Source: an uncultured Paraglaciecola sp. | GTDB lineage: Bacteria; Pseudomonadota; Gammaproteobacteria; Enterobacterales; Alteromonadaceae | Length of the DNA stretch: 64,000 nt | Reading direction: 5' to 3' | Assembly: GCF_913058035.1 (NCBI RefSeq) | Contig: NZ_CAJXPA010000003.1 | Span: forward strand, 16,554 to 80,553 | Shown here: positions 36,837 to 45,590 of the stretch, one piece after another | Numbering within the stretch: position 1 is the stretch's first letter | Layout: each line of letters starts with the position of its first letter | Notes under the pieces: model-generated | The model's input: the letters and a program-made list of their open reading frames with translations, nothing else | The model's database searches: none | What the model was told of the DNA's origin: nothing | Translations under genes and position numbers: made by a program

Positions 36837-39032
36837 GTGCTCAACCAAGCAAAAAACATACTCAAAAATGTATTTGGTTTTGACGAGTTTCGAGAGTCTC
36901 AACAAGCCATCATAAATAATATTTTAGAGCGCCAGAATACTCTGGCTATTATGCCTACCGGTGGTGGTAAGTCCCTATGTTATCAAATTCCGGGAGTGGT
37001 TTTTGATGGTTTAACGATTGTTATCTCGCCACTTATATCACTGATGCAAGACCAAGTTAGGCAACTTAATGAACTCGCCATCCCAGCCTGTGTACTGAAT
37101 AGCTCACTATCAGACACCGATTACCAAGCTAACTTAGACGGCATCAAACAACAACAGATTAAATTGTTGTTTTTGGCACCAGAAACAGCCTTACAAAGTA
37201 ACATTTTAGATTTATTAACAAATTGTGATGTGGCTTGTATTGCCATCGACGAAGCGCATTGTATTTCTGAGTGGGGGCATGATTTTCGACCTGAGTATCG
37301 TCAGCTCAATCGACTTATTGAATGTTTCCCCAACGCCGTATGTATCGCTTTAACAGCTACCGCAACTCCGAGAGTGCGAGAGGACATTAAACGCCAACTT
37401 AATATAACCGACACCAGCGAGTACATCTCAAGTTTCGATCGGCCTAATTTGTTTATTGGCGTTATTCCTAAAGATAACCCCTATCAACAGTGTAAAAAGT
37501 TTGTTGAACAATATCCAAAACAGTCAGGCATCATTTATTGCCAATCACGCAAAGGCGTAGATGAACTCACAACCAAGCTGCAACAAGATGGGTTATCAGC
37601 GCTGCCTTATCACGCAGGGTTAAGTAGTATTAAACGTAGTGATTACCAAGAACGTTTTATTCGTGATGACGTACATATTATTGTGGCGACTATCGCATTT
37701 GGCATGGGGATCAATAAACCTGATGTTCGTTATGTATTGCATTATGACTTACCAAAAAATATTGAAGGGTATTACCAGCAAATTGGGCGTGCTGGCCGTG
37801 ATGGTTTAGACGCAGATTGTTTACTTTTATTTGGTTACGGTGATACTGGTAAAATTCGCTTTTTCATTGATCAAATGAGTAACGAACAAGAAAAACGTTT
37901 GGCTAATATGCACCTCAACCAAATGTTGGCCCTAGCAGAGGCTGAAGATTGCAGGCGAACTCCATTGTTAGAATATTTTGGAGAGCAGTCATTAAAAGAA
38001 AATTGCAATAACTGCGATAACTGCACCGGTGAAAGCAAAGAAAAGTCGGATTTAACTGTGCCCGCCCAGAAGTTTTTATCTTGTGTGCATCGAACTGAAC
38101 AGCGATTCGGCGCTAGCCATATTATCGATGTGTTGCGTGGTTCAAGTGCCGAAAAAGTATTACAAAACCAGCATAATTTACTGTCCACATACAACATTGG
38201 TAATGAGTACAGTAAAAAGCAGTGGATGACACTGGCGCGTCAACTGATACAGAAGGGTTTACTCAACCAAGATGAACAATTTGGCAGCTTAAAACTCACA
38301 CAAAAAGCCGGTGACGTGTTGAAAGGAAAAGTACCATTTTTTGCCTTGTTGCAGCAACCTGTGGTTACCAGTAGTCATACATCTAAAGCCATGACTAAAC
38401 CGGGTGACCAGCAGTTAGTTGCTATATTAAAAGCAGACCGAAAACGTTTAGCAGATGAAGCAAACCTACCTCCTTATGCTATTTTCTCTGATCGTACACT
38501 CAATGAGATGGCTTATTATTTTCCACATTCTCAAGATAACCTGTTACGTATTCATGGTGTTGGACAAGCCAAACTAGAAAAGTATGGAGAGCATTACTTA
38601 GCCCTTATTAATGACTTTTGCCAGAAAAATGATATTCAAGAAGTATCTAATGCTCAGTCGGCTACCAGTAAAGCGACAACAAGTAAAAGCAATAACAGTA
38701 GTATTAACTCCAATAGCCGCAGTGTTGAAATTATTAGTGCTTATGAAACGGGGCAATCAGTGAGTTCTATGGCTGAACAATTTAAGGTGAAAAATGGCAC
38801 GATCATTAATCACTTATACCGCTATGCCCAAGATGGGCATAAGTTTGCCCAGCCTTCACAGTTACTCGAACAATCGGGTCTTAGTCAAGCCCATATCGAT
38901 TCAGCTTTAGCTGCATTTGCAGAGCATTCTTATGAACGTTTAAAACCTGTTTATGACAGTCTGAGTGAGCAAGTAAGTTACGACCAGTTACACCTACTTA
39001 GAATTTATTTTGTCAGTCAGTTGACTGAATAA
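36837..39032 (+). CDS. Second RecQ helicase with C-terminal helix-turn-helix extension
   Basis: RecQ paralogue of about 731 residues. Walker A MPTGGGKSLCYQIP, IDEAHCISEWGHDFRPEYRQ and QQIGRAGRDG are intact, as are the RQC zinc cysteines (CRRT and CNNCDNC) and an HRDC domain (HGVGQAKLEKYGEHY). A Ser/Asn/Thr-rich linker then leads to an extra domain with SAYETGQSVSSMAEQF and VKNGTIINHLYRY, a helicase-associated helix-turn-helix. AAGGA lies before a GTG at 36837; an ATG at 36813 is in frame but has no ribosome site. Divergent from the acyltransferase operon; dusA follows. Confidence 0.92.
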   Translation: MLNQAKNILKNVFGFDEFRESQQAIINNILERQNTLAIMPTGGGKSLCYQIPGVVFDGLTIVISPLISLMQDQVRQLNELAIPACVLNSSLSDTDYQANLDGIKQQQIKLLFLAPETALQSNILDLLTNCDVACIAIDEAHCISEWGHDFRPEYRQLNRLIECFPNAVCIALTATATPRVREDIKRQLNITDTSEYISSFDRPNLFIGVIPKDNPYQQCKKFVEQYPKQSGIIYCQSRKGVDELTTKLQQDGLSALPYHAGLSSIKRSDYQERFIRDDVHIIVATIAFGMGINKPDVRYVLHYDLPKNIEGYYQQIGRAGRDGLDADCLLLFGYGDTGKIRFFIDQMSNEQEKRLANMHLNQMLALAEAEDCRRTPLLEYFGEQSLKENCNNCDNCTGESKEKSDLTVPAQKFLSCVHRTEQRFGASHIIDVLRGSSAEKVLQNQHNLLSTYNIGNEYSKKQWMTLARQLIQKGLLNQDEQFGSLKLTQKAGDVLKGKVPFFALLQQPVVTSSHTSKAMTKPGDQQLVAILKADRKRLADEANLPPYAIFSDRTLNEMAYYFPHSQDNLLRIHGVGQAKLEKYGEHYLALINDFCQKNDIQEVSNAQSATSKATTSKSNNSSINSNSRSVEIISAYETGQSVSSMAEQFKVKNGTIINHLYRYAQDGHKFAQPSQLLEQSGLSQAHIDSALAAFAEHSYERLKPVYDSLSEQVSYDQLHLLRIYFVSQLTE

Positions 39033-39122
39033 TCTGACTTCGAGTTATGTAAGAGCTACTAGTGCTAGGGTACGAAATCAGCTAGAATGCGCGCCCTAAA
39101 TTTCACATTGGCGAGTCAATAT

Positions 39123-40148
39123 ATGAGTGGACCTATCAATCGCAGTATTTCTCGAACCATATCTGTTGCGCCAATGCTGGATTGGACCGATAAACACTGT
39201 CGGTACTTTCTCCGAAAAATTTCACAACATTCACTTTTGTATACCGAAATGGTTACCACTGGAGCGATTATTTTTGGTAAAGGCGATTATCTTGGGTTTA
39301 ACCAAGAAGAACACCCAGTCGCATTGCAACTGGGTGGTTCTAACCCTTCTGATATGGCGCACTGTGCTAGCGAGGCGCAAAAACTCGGTTATGATGAAGT
39401 GAACATCAATGTAGGTTGTCCTTCTGACCGTGTACAAAATGGCAGGTTTGGTGCGTGTTTAATGGCTGAGCCTGAAACTGTAGCTGCATGTATTAAGAGT
39501 ATGCGGGCAGAAGTCGATATTCCCGTCACAGTAAAGTCGCGAATTGGTATTGACGATATGGATGAATATGAAGATTTAACACGTTTTATTGATGTAGTGG
39601 CTGCGTCTGGATGTGACACCTTCATTGTGCACGCGCGTAAAGCTTGGTTAAAAGGGTTGAGTCCAAAACAAAATCGTGACGTACCACCATTAATGTATAA
39701 TCGCGTCTATCAATTAAAACAGCAGTTTTCAGATTTACATATCAGCTTAAATGGTGGTGTGAAAAACCTAGATGATGTGCAACTTCACCTTAATCACTTG
39801 GATGGCGTAATGATAGGCCGTGAAGTCTATAGTAACCCTTACATTTTAGCTGAAGTCGACAAACGCTTTTATCAAGATAACTCTGTCAGTATGACTCGTG
39901 CTGAAGTGGTGATGGCAATGTTACCTTATGTCGAACAGCAGATTGCTCGTGGCGTCAGACCGTGGAGCATCGCTAGGCATATGCTGGGTTTGTTTCAAGG
40001 CCAGCCAGGTGGACGCATTTGGCGTAGATATTTGAGTCAGAACGGTACAAAAGCCGATGCAGGTGTCGAACTGTTAACAGATGCTTTAGATGTGTTACTT
40101 GAAGCACAATCAAAAGCTAAACAATTTCAATCTGAGATGATTGGTTAA
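39123..40148 (+). CDS. dusA: tRNA-dihydrouridine(20/20a) synthase
   Basis: FMN enzyme that reduces uridine 20/20a in the tRNA D-loop. Blocks: VAPMLDWTDKHCRYFLRKIS, YTEMVTTGAII, NVGCPSDRVQNGRFGACLM with the catalytic Cys, VKSRIGID, FIVHARKAWLKGLSPKQNR (the DusA-type HARxAxLxGLSPKxNR) and LNGGV. The ATG at 39123 gives 341 residues; 39087 is an alternative upstream ATG. The stop codon lies inside a long inverted repeat. In E. coli dusA is followed by pspG; here a sigma-54-type promoter and two small genes follow. Confidence 0.95.
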   Translation: MSGPINRSISRTISVAPMLDWTDKHCRYFLRKISQHSLLYTEMVTTGAIIFGKGDYLGFNQEEHPVALQLGGSNPSDMAHCASEAQKLGYDEVNINVGCPSDRVQNGRFGACLMAEPETVAACIKSMRAEVDIPVTVKSRIGIDDMDEYEDLTRFIDVVAASGCDTFIVHARKAWLKGLSPKQNRDVPPLMYNRVYQLKQQFSDLHISLNGGVKNLDDVQLHLNHLDGVMIGREVYSNPYILAEVDKRFYQDNSVSMTRAEVVMAMLPYVEQQIARGVRPWSIARHMLGLFQGQPGGRIWRRYLSQNGTKADAGVELLTDALDVLLEAQSKAKQFQSEMIG

Positions 40149-40178
40149 ATTTACTAAAATAGTGGTAAATTTAACCAA
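40141..40178. promoter_or_regulatory. Perfect 14 bp dyad at the dusA stop
   Basis: TTGGTTAAATTTAC-N10-GTAAATTTAACCAA, arms 40141-40154 and 40165-40178. It includes the dusA stop codon. It could be the dusA terminator (only ATTTT follows, a poor T-tract) or the enhancer-binding site of a sigma-54 activator: its centre is 114 bp upstream of the -24 GG at 40273. Compare the dyad before pspA. Confidence 0.6.
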
Positions 40179-40185
40179 ATTTTAA

Positions 40186-40219
40186 GGGCGAACAATACTT
40201 GTTCACACGTGTAACGCCC
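40186..40219. other. Nested inverted repeats, possible structured element
   Basis: GGGCG (40186) and CGCCC (40215) enclose GAACAA-TAC-TTGTTC (40190-40204) and the palindrome ACACGTGT (40205-40212). This may fold as a branched hairpin or hold two protein sites between the dyad and the sigma-54-type promoter. Confidence 0.35.
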
Positions 40220-40271
40220 AAGTAAAAATAAAAATATATACAAATCATATAGATAAAATTAATTCCATGAT

Positions 40272-40287
40272 TGGCACAACTATCGCA
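40272..40287 (+). promoter_or_regulatory. Sigma-54 (RpoN) type promoter before the small envelope genes
   Basis: TGGCACAACTATCGCA: TGGCAC at -24 and CGCA at -12, with GG-N10-GC spacing exactly as required for RpoN. It lies 79 bp before the ATG at 40366. No other promoter explains transcription of this gene pair after the dusA dyad. Confidence 0.65.
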
Positions 40288-40365
40288 AAGGATACTGCGA
40301 CTTAAACAATAATTGTTACACCACTTAATAAACGGTTATCACTTACAACACCAAAGGAAAATATC

Positions 40366-40647
40366 ATGTTTACTAAATCTAAAATTGCTGCTGTTGCACT
40401 GGCTTCTACTTTAATTTTTGCTTCTACGGCACATGCCGAAGACGTTTCATTAGAAAAATATGTAAGCATTATGGTTAATCAAGCGATGGAAGTTGCACAA
40501 CAAGAAATTCAAAATAACCTGCGCTCGGCTGTATTGACAGTTGCCAACAATGTCAGTTTTAATGAAGAAAAAAATTATACGGCTAAAGTTTCTATTACCG
40601 ATTTTGAATTAAAAAGTGAAGGGGCGACAAAAATACAAGCTGAATAA
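40366..40647 (+). CDS. Small secreted protein, candidate sigma-54/envelope-stress gene
   Basis: A 93-residue exported protein. The signal peptide MFTKSKIAAVALASTLIFAS ends TAHA, with cleavage before EDVSLEKY. The mature part of about 68 residues is one long predicted helix (YVSIMVNQAMEVAQQEIQNN) followed by a strand-rich tail (KNYTAKVSITDFELKSEG). Family not recognised. Ribosome site AAAGGAAAAT. It is the first gene after the sigma-54-type promoter and is followed 10 bp later by a small membrane protein gene. Position after dusA is that of pspG in E. coli, but the protein is not PspG-like. Confidence 0.75.
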   Translation: MFTKSKIAAVALASTLIFASTAHAEDVSLEKYVSIMVNQAMEVAQQEIQNNLRSAVLTVANNVSFNEEKNYTAKVSITDFELKSEGATKIQAE

Positions 40648-40657
40648 GGAATTGTTG

Positions 40658-40810
40658 ATGTTTAATCAAATATCTTTATTTATCATGTTGTTGACGCCGG
40701 TGTTTGCCTATGTAGTAGGGGCGATAATATTTAGCTTTCTTGAGTGTTTGAGAAACGATTCAATATTAACCGAACGCGACAACATCACCATTAATCGAAA
40801 CGGCCTCTAA
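40658..40810 (+). CDS. Small one-helix membrane protein, partner of the secreted protein
   Basis: A 50-residue protein starting MFNQISLFIMLLTPVFAY at an ATG preceded by TAAGGAATTG. One membrane segment runs to about residue 28 (VVGAIIFSFLECL), then a charged tail (RNDSILTERDNITINRNG). A longer frame from 40616 is possible but overlaps the preceding gene. It is co-transcribed with the secreted protein gene 10 bp upstream. Unrecognised family; size and topology are those of small envelope-stress effectors, which is only an analogy. Confidence 0.6.
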   Translation: MFNQISLFIMLLTPVFAYVVGAIIFSFLECLRNDSILTERDNITINRNGL

Positions 40811-41057
40811 TTGAAGTATTGGCTGTTTTTTTCATTACCTAGTCTACTTTTTTTCGCTAATAGGACTTATTCTTTCTCAAGCGTTATTAGCTACCTAATA
40901 ACGGTGATGTGATCAAAGTTGCCACTGCAGAATAGATTTGCATCACTAACAAATATTATTGCCCTACTTTCTCGGCATTGATTTTGTCAAAGTGATAACC
41001 GTTGTTTCTGACGCAAGTGGAACGGAATCATCTGCATCTATTCACAAATAATGCTTG
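40811..41057. other. Gap after the small envelope genes
   Basis: About 250 bp without a gene on the plus strand. The minus strand shows short coding-like stretches (such as a DDSVPLASETTVITLTKS segment around 40985-41040) that may continue the relic described at 41058-41291. Confidence 0.3.
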
Positions 41058-41291
41058 TTATCTTGCTATACCCGTACTTTCTGCAACATGTGAAACAACC
41101 TCTAAGAGTTTGGCTTTTGTATAAAAGTGAGAATAACGCACTGTGAGTTCTAAGTGGGCTTTATCAGATTTTACATTATGTTTTAACTCACTATTAAACG
41201 CACTTGCCATCTTTATTCTGAGCCTTTCTAGATCATGCTGTTTTGAGGTTATAATTTGTAATGCCGTAACAATTTTTTTAACTTGCCTGTC
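41058..41291 (-). pseudogene. Unrecognised coding-like fragment, probably a gene relic
   Basis: An open minus-strand frame of 77 codons ending in TAA at 41058. It begins after a stop at 41292, and its only ATG is internal at 41210 (50 codons, MASAFNSELKHNVKSDKAHL). The text is protein-like: VKKIVTALQIITSKQHDLER before the ATG and LLEVVSHVAESTGIAR at the end. A further coding-like stretch follows in another frame. I cannot name the family. It is either a 50-residue gene or, more likely, part of a decayed one. Confidence 0.35.
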
Positions 41292-41338
41292 TCAAGTCCA
41301 AAAGATCAATATGCTGTGCAAAGGTGATGTCAGGTTTC

Positions 41339-41362
41339 CAAGGTGCTAAACAAGGTGCTAAA
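41339..41362. repeat. Two tandem copies of a 12 bp repeat
   Basis: CAAGGTGCTAAA at 41339-41350 and again at 41351-41362, perfect, in non-coding DNA. Confidence 0.8.
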
Positions 41363-41634
41363 AAATATCACTTTGCATACTTCCATCTGCTCCTATAATC
41401 CGCATTGATAGCTTTTCTAAGATTGAAGTGTGACGCATTAGAAAAAGTGATCAAACTAAGGAATAAAAGTGTGAGATATAATAATTTTATGAGGTGAGGC
41501 AAGATAAGTGATTACATTTATTCAGGTCACAAATATCTTAAGTTTTAAACCTTAAATCCAGTAATACTTTTATAATCTTAATGTCTGCTGAGACCCACCA
41601 ACTGTGCATCAACCTTTTGGTTTTTCGAGAGCAT

Positions 41635-41661
41635 GTATACTAGGTATACTAGGTGTACTGA
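41635..41661. repeat. Tandem 9 bp repeat, two perfect and one diverged copy
   Basis: GTATACTAG at 41635 and 41644, then GTGTACTGA at 41653. The surrounding region 41363-41805 has no gene I can support. Confidence 0.75.
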
Positions 41662-41805
41662 GTACTTCATAACATTATTGACTCAGGACTTTTTGAAAAT
41701 GAGTGACAACAAATAAGTTTACCACGTGATGACACAATGCCCCATGCCAGTCGACTTCTCTTGTGATTTTTTTGCATCACTAGTATTTAAATTGAAATTA
41801 ATAGT

Positions 41806-43944
41806 TCAGCCTAGTAATAATATTTTTGCATCACTTTGTGCCCTACAAACTTCGCCAATCTTAACCGCGTTAGTTTCATTCATAATTTGACGACCAACAT
41901 CGGCAGAAACAGAAACGATTAAGCCACCATTCGTTTGAGGATCGAGTAGACACTTGAGATTTGCAAGTTCTATATTACTGGTATCACATTGCTCTAGCAT
42001 CGGTATTAATTGTGGCATTAACGTCGATTCAACTCCTTGTCGACTTAATTCCAGTGCACCACTCATCAGCGGAACATCGCTGGTTGTGATTTTTATAGAA
42101 TACTGTGTTTCTTTGACCATTTCTAGCAGATGTCCAATAAGTCCAAAGCCAGTAACATCAGTTGCAGCATGTACTTTTTTATTATTTAGCGCTAAGAAAA
42201 ACGGTCTATTAGATTGCAGCAAGTTACTCCATAATACATCAATACTGCTAGTTGTCGCTGTCCCTTGGGCATCCGCCGCAAGTATAATACCGGTTCCCAG
42301 AGGTTTATTTAAAAGTAACCAATCACCTTCTTGAAGGGCATTTTTGGGCCAACATGACTCACCCGATCCATTAACCACTAACGCTAAGTGTGTTTCTGCA
42401 CCTTCGGTGCTGTGCCCACCGATTAAGGTGGTTTCGTGGTGGAGTAAAGTTTCAGTGATCCCCTGCATCAAACGCTTGAAGTCTCGTTTGGTTAACCTCG
42501 GGTGTTCAAACTTTAAATTTGCCCATACTTGAGCGCTGGACGGTTGTAAACCCATAGCGTATAGATCGTTGACGGCATGATGTGTAGCCGCAATACCTAA
42601 TCTATAATAATCCTCAGTAAAGGCGCGAAAGCCATCAATGCTTTGTAATAACGACGTATTGTTAATGACTTCAGCAACGGAAGCATCTTCTGCTTGTGTT
42701 AAATCAGTAGCAAAGTTTTTATTAGGAAAAATACTGAGTTCTCTTAGTGTATCGCTGAGTAGCTCAGGTCCAATTTTACTCCCGCAACCACCACAATGCA
42801 TTGGTTCGTTATCCATTGAAGGCATCGCAGGTAGGTTTTTAGTAAACAAGGCCATAAATTTTTGGTCGATATGGTCTTTCCATCGCCAAACCCATTCGCC
42901 TTTCAAACTTAAACCACCTCGCTGACCTACTGCACTTTTACCACCCAGTGAAATTAAGGACAAAAAATCAGTTTGTAGTGACGCAGCTTGCATTGTTTGT
43001 TTGCTAAATGTCGCTCGTAAGTTTTTAGTTAAAAAGGGTGCTGAACGAACGGCATAGACACCTGCTTTGGGTCGAGGTGATTTAATCATCGTTGCTACAT
43101 CACCACAGGCAAAAACATCGTTGTGAGACGTGCTCTGTAAAAATTCGTTCACAGCAATGAAGCCGTTCTTGTCAGTATCCAGCCCAGCAAGTGCTGGCCA
43201 TGTTGGTGCAGTTGCTGGTGTGCACCAAATTGACTGATCGGTATTCAGTATATCACCCGTGTCTGATTCAATAGAATTTTTAGTGACACGCGAAACTCTA
43301 AACTTTGTAACAAATTCGATACCGTAGTGTTTGAGTGCGATAGCCACCTGTTTTTGTACATTTTTATGGTAACCCGGTAATAACGTATCGCCCGATTGTA
43401 CTAATGACAATTTTAAGACGTCGCCTGCCTGTTTGAACCGATGAGCGATGGCAAGTACCATTTCTACACCCGCAGCACCACCGCCAATAACCGTCCAGTG
43501 AGCTGTAAATTGCTCGGTTTTTTGAGAAAGTAGTTTACGCCACGTAGCTGTAAGTTGACTAACAGGTTTTACTCCAACGCCAAATTCACGAGCGCCAGTA
43601 ACATTAATGTTAGGTGTAGAGCCAGTATTGATAGATACTTTATCGAAGCCGATGTTGGCTTGGTTATCTAATTGTATCGTTTTATTTTCTACATCAATAC
43701 CGATAACACGACCGTGGATTAAGCGCACATGAGCAGCTTTACACAGTTTGTTTAAGTCTAAGTGTGTTCCTTCTTCGCTGTAATGCCCTGCAATATAACC
43801 CGGTAACATGCCTGAGTAAGGTGTTAATAGCGTATCAGTGATGAGTGTTAAGCGAACCTTGTCTATCGGTCTCATAGCCAACATTCTCAACACTAAAGAA
43901 TGTGTATGGCCACCACCGATAAAAACTAAGTCATGTTCATGCAT
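41806..43944 (-). CDS. selD: Selenide, water dikinase fused to an NDH-2-like FAD oxidoreductase
   Basis: A 712-residue fusion. Residues 1 to about 370 form a pyridine-nucleotide-disulfide-type flavoprotein (FIGGGHTHSLVLRML for FAD binding, VIGGGAAGVEMVLAIAHRF for the second nucleotide, FACGDVATM). From about residue 385 comes SelD, which makes selenophosphate from selenide and ATP. Its MHCGGCGSKIGPELL keeps the catalytic Cys and Lys of E. coli GCGCK, with the second Cys as Ser, followed by GGHSTEGAE, DVTGFGLIGHLLEM and LLDPQTNGG. The flavoprotein part may deliver reduced selenium or reductant, an inference from the fusion. Downstream of selU in one operon. Confidence 0.93.
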   Translation of the reverse strand: MHEHDLVFIGGGHTHSLVLRMLAMRPIDKVRLTLITDTLLTPYSGMLPGYIAGHYSEEGTHLDLNKLCKAAHVRLIHGRVIGIDVENKTIQLDNQANIGFDKVSINTGSTPNINVTGAREFGVGVKPVSQLTATWRKLLSQKTEQFTAHWTVIGGGAAGVEMVLAIAHRFKQAGDVLKLSLVQSGDTLLPGYHKNVQKQVAIALKHYGIEFVTKFRVSRVTKNSIESDTGDILNTDQSIWCTPATAPTWPALAGLDTDKNGFIAVNEFLQSTSHNDVFACGDVATMIKSPRPKAGVYAVRSAPFLTKNLRATFSKQTMQAASLQTDFLSLISLGGKSAVGQRGGLSLKGEWVWRWKDHIDQKFMALFTKNLPAMPSMDNEPMHCGGCGSKIGPELLSDTLRELSIFPNKNFATDLTQAEDASVAEVINNTSLLQSIDGFRAFTEDYYRLGIAATHHAVNDLYAMGLQPSSAQVWANLKFEHPRLTKRDFKRLMQGITETLLHHETTLIGGHSTEGAETHLALVVNGSGESCWPKNALQEGDWLLLNKPLGTGIILAADAQGTATTSSIDVLWSNLLQSNRPFFLALNNKKVHAATDVTGFGLIGHLLEMVKETQYSIKITTSDVPLMSGALELSRQGVESTLMPQLIPMLEQCDTSNIELANLKCLLDPQTNGGLIVSVSADVGRQIMNETNAVKIGEVCRAQSDAKILLLG

Positions 43945-44031
43945 ATTGTTCGTTACTTATAAAAATTCGGGCAATAGACTGGTTGTCAAAGCGCAAGATG
44001 CACATAACGATGAAAATACTCTTAAACACCA

Positions 44032-45114
44032 CTATTTTGAGGCTAGCCATTGAATTATTTCAGCATGAGTGCCTTTGAAAATAGTTTTTTCAGCTTTTTG
44101 CTGGTATTGATACTCGTAGATTGGATCATAATATTTACTAAGTAGTATATTAATGATGTCGTCGAAACCAGACCATTGGTTCTGATTTTTTAATACAATA
44201 ATGGCTGAATCTAGTATTGCATTAATTAATGTGAATCGCTCGCCTCCCAGGCGTTTTTTAATGCGTAATATTGCATCCCGTATAAATCCATCCAATAAAT
44301 CATAAGCCGTAGCTGGGTCACTTTTTTGATAATGCTCGAAAGCATCCATAAAGTAGTCACGACGGATGCGAGCAATACGTTCTTCATAGGGGGCTTCGAG
44401 TAGGATATTGTTGGCGAATTTGGTCGCTGCTATATATTCTGGTAATATTACAACTCGACCAATCAAGTGTGATTCATCTTCAATCAATACTGGAGAATTG
44501 TCGACATGGTTGCGTTTTAGCCATGCTACCGACCAAGCATTTTCGAAATTAATTTGTGCAGGCTGCGCTACAAATGTTTTACCAAACGCACTGCCTCTAT
44601 GGTTGGCTAAGCCTTCCAAGTCTATAGAGTTTGGCCATTCATTGATGACTTCTGTTTTACCACTGCCTGTTTTACCTGACAATACAATAAACTGACCTTC
44701 ATCAGTCCTTAGGTGCAATTGATCAAGCAGATAAGTGCGCATAGCTTTGTAACCACCTTCCACATAAGGTATCTCTATTCTTTTCTCATTGAGCCATTGC
44801 TGAGTTATTTGAGACCGTAAACCGCCTCTAAAGCAATACATGCAAGCGTCAGGGTGTTGCTTGGTGAAATTTTCCCATTGTTGTAAACGCTGATTTTTTA
44901 TATCTCCATTAACTAATTGATGACCGAGTTTAATCGCCGCATCTGAACCGCTTTTTTTGTAACAGGTACCTACAGCTTCACGCTCTTCATTGTTCATTAA
45001 TGGTGCATTGATGCTGGAAGGAAAAGCTCCTTTATCAAACTCGACAGGTGCACGCACGTCTATCATTGGTGTATCGGATAAAAACAGCTGTTTGAAGTCG
45101 GTGATAGGTTGCAA
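44032..45114 (-). CDS. selU: tRNA 2-selenouridine synthase
   Basis: Also called MnmH/YbbB. It replaces the sulfur of 2-thiouridine at tRNA position 34 with selenium by way of a geranylated intermediate. The N-terminal rhodanese domain has its catalytic Cys in CMYCFRGGLRSQ near residue 95. The C-terminal P-loop domain has LSGKTGSGKTEVIN near residue 144 and VLIEDESHLIGR. Length 360 residues. It lies 87 bp upstream of selD, which supplies its selenophosphate. No selA, selB or tRNA-Sec gene is in the window, so tRNA modification may be the main selenium use here. Confidence 0.94.
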   Translation of the reverse strand: MQPITDFKQLFLSDTPMIDVRAPVEFDKGAFPSSINAPLMNNEEREAVGTCYKKSGSDAAIKLGHQLVNGDIKNQRLQQWENFTKQHPDACMYCFRGGLRSQITQQWLNEKRIEIPYVEGGYKAMRTYLLDQLHLRTDEGQFIVLSGKTGSGKTEVINEWPNSIDLEGLANHRGSAFGKTFVAQPAQINFENAWSVAWLKRNHVDNSPVLIEDESHLIGRVVILPEYIAATKFANNILLEAPYEERIARIRRDYFMDAFEHYQKSDPATAYDLLDGFIRDAILRIKKRLGGERFTLINAILDSAIIVLKNQNQWSGFDDIINILLSKYYDPIYEYQYQQKAEKTIFKGTHAEIIQWLASK

Positions 45115-45590
45115 AATAATGACTCGGATGATGTAAAACGTTTTATGGCGCGTTACTAGATATTAACTCAAAGAATTTTAACTCTTTAACGACTGCTAGT
45201 AACAAGTGAATTGTTAATTAATAAATTAATACAACAGGATATTAGTTCTCCTATGATCACAATCTTGATAGACAATGTCACTGTTTATATGTGGAAAATC
45301 GGTTCTAATGAACGACCCAAAAAATATGGCAATAAAGATTCCAAAACTGATACGATAAACAATCCAAAAAGTTTAGTCACAACTAAAGTCGTAATCATGG
45401 ATGTCATGTTAATAAGTTAATAAGTTAACAAGTTAATTATAATTATTTAATATCTGGTGTTACGAGGATGCCATATAAAAAAGCACATACGACAAATAGT
45501 TTTAAATCATCTATTGTCTTGTAACAATGTCCTTTTAAAAATGAACAAGAAAAAAGTTATTTTACATTTGTGGTGATAAATTAGTTTTTT
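45115..45590. other. 476 bp gap upstream of selU
   Basis: AT-rich. It holds repeated TAAGTTAA/TAACTTATT units at about 45413-45435. A 40-codon hydrophobic frame on the minus strand (45285-45407) has no ribosome site and may be another relic. No gene that I can support. Confidence 0.3.

Noticed and set aside
41143..41349. Plus-strand 68-codon hydrophobic ORF
   Set aside because: It is antisense to the coding-like minus-strand fragment and has no ribosome site.
45211..45420. Plus-strand 69-codon ORF, and a 40-codon hydrophobic minus-strand frame at 45285-45407
   Set aside because: Neither has a Shine-Dalgarno sequence or a recognisable family; both overlap AT-rich repeats.
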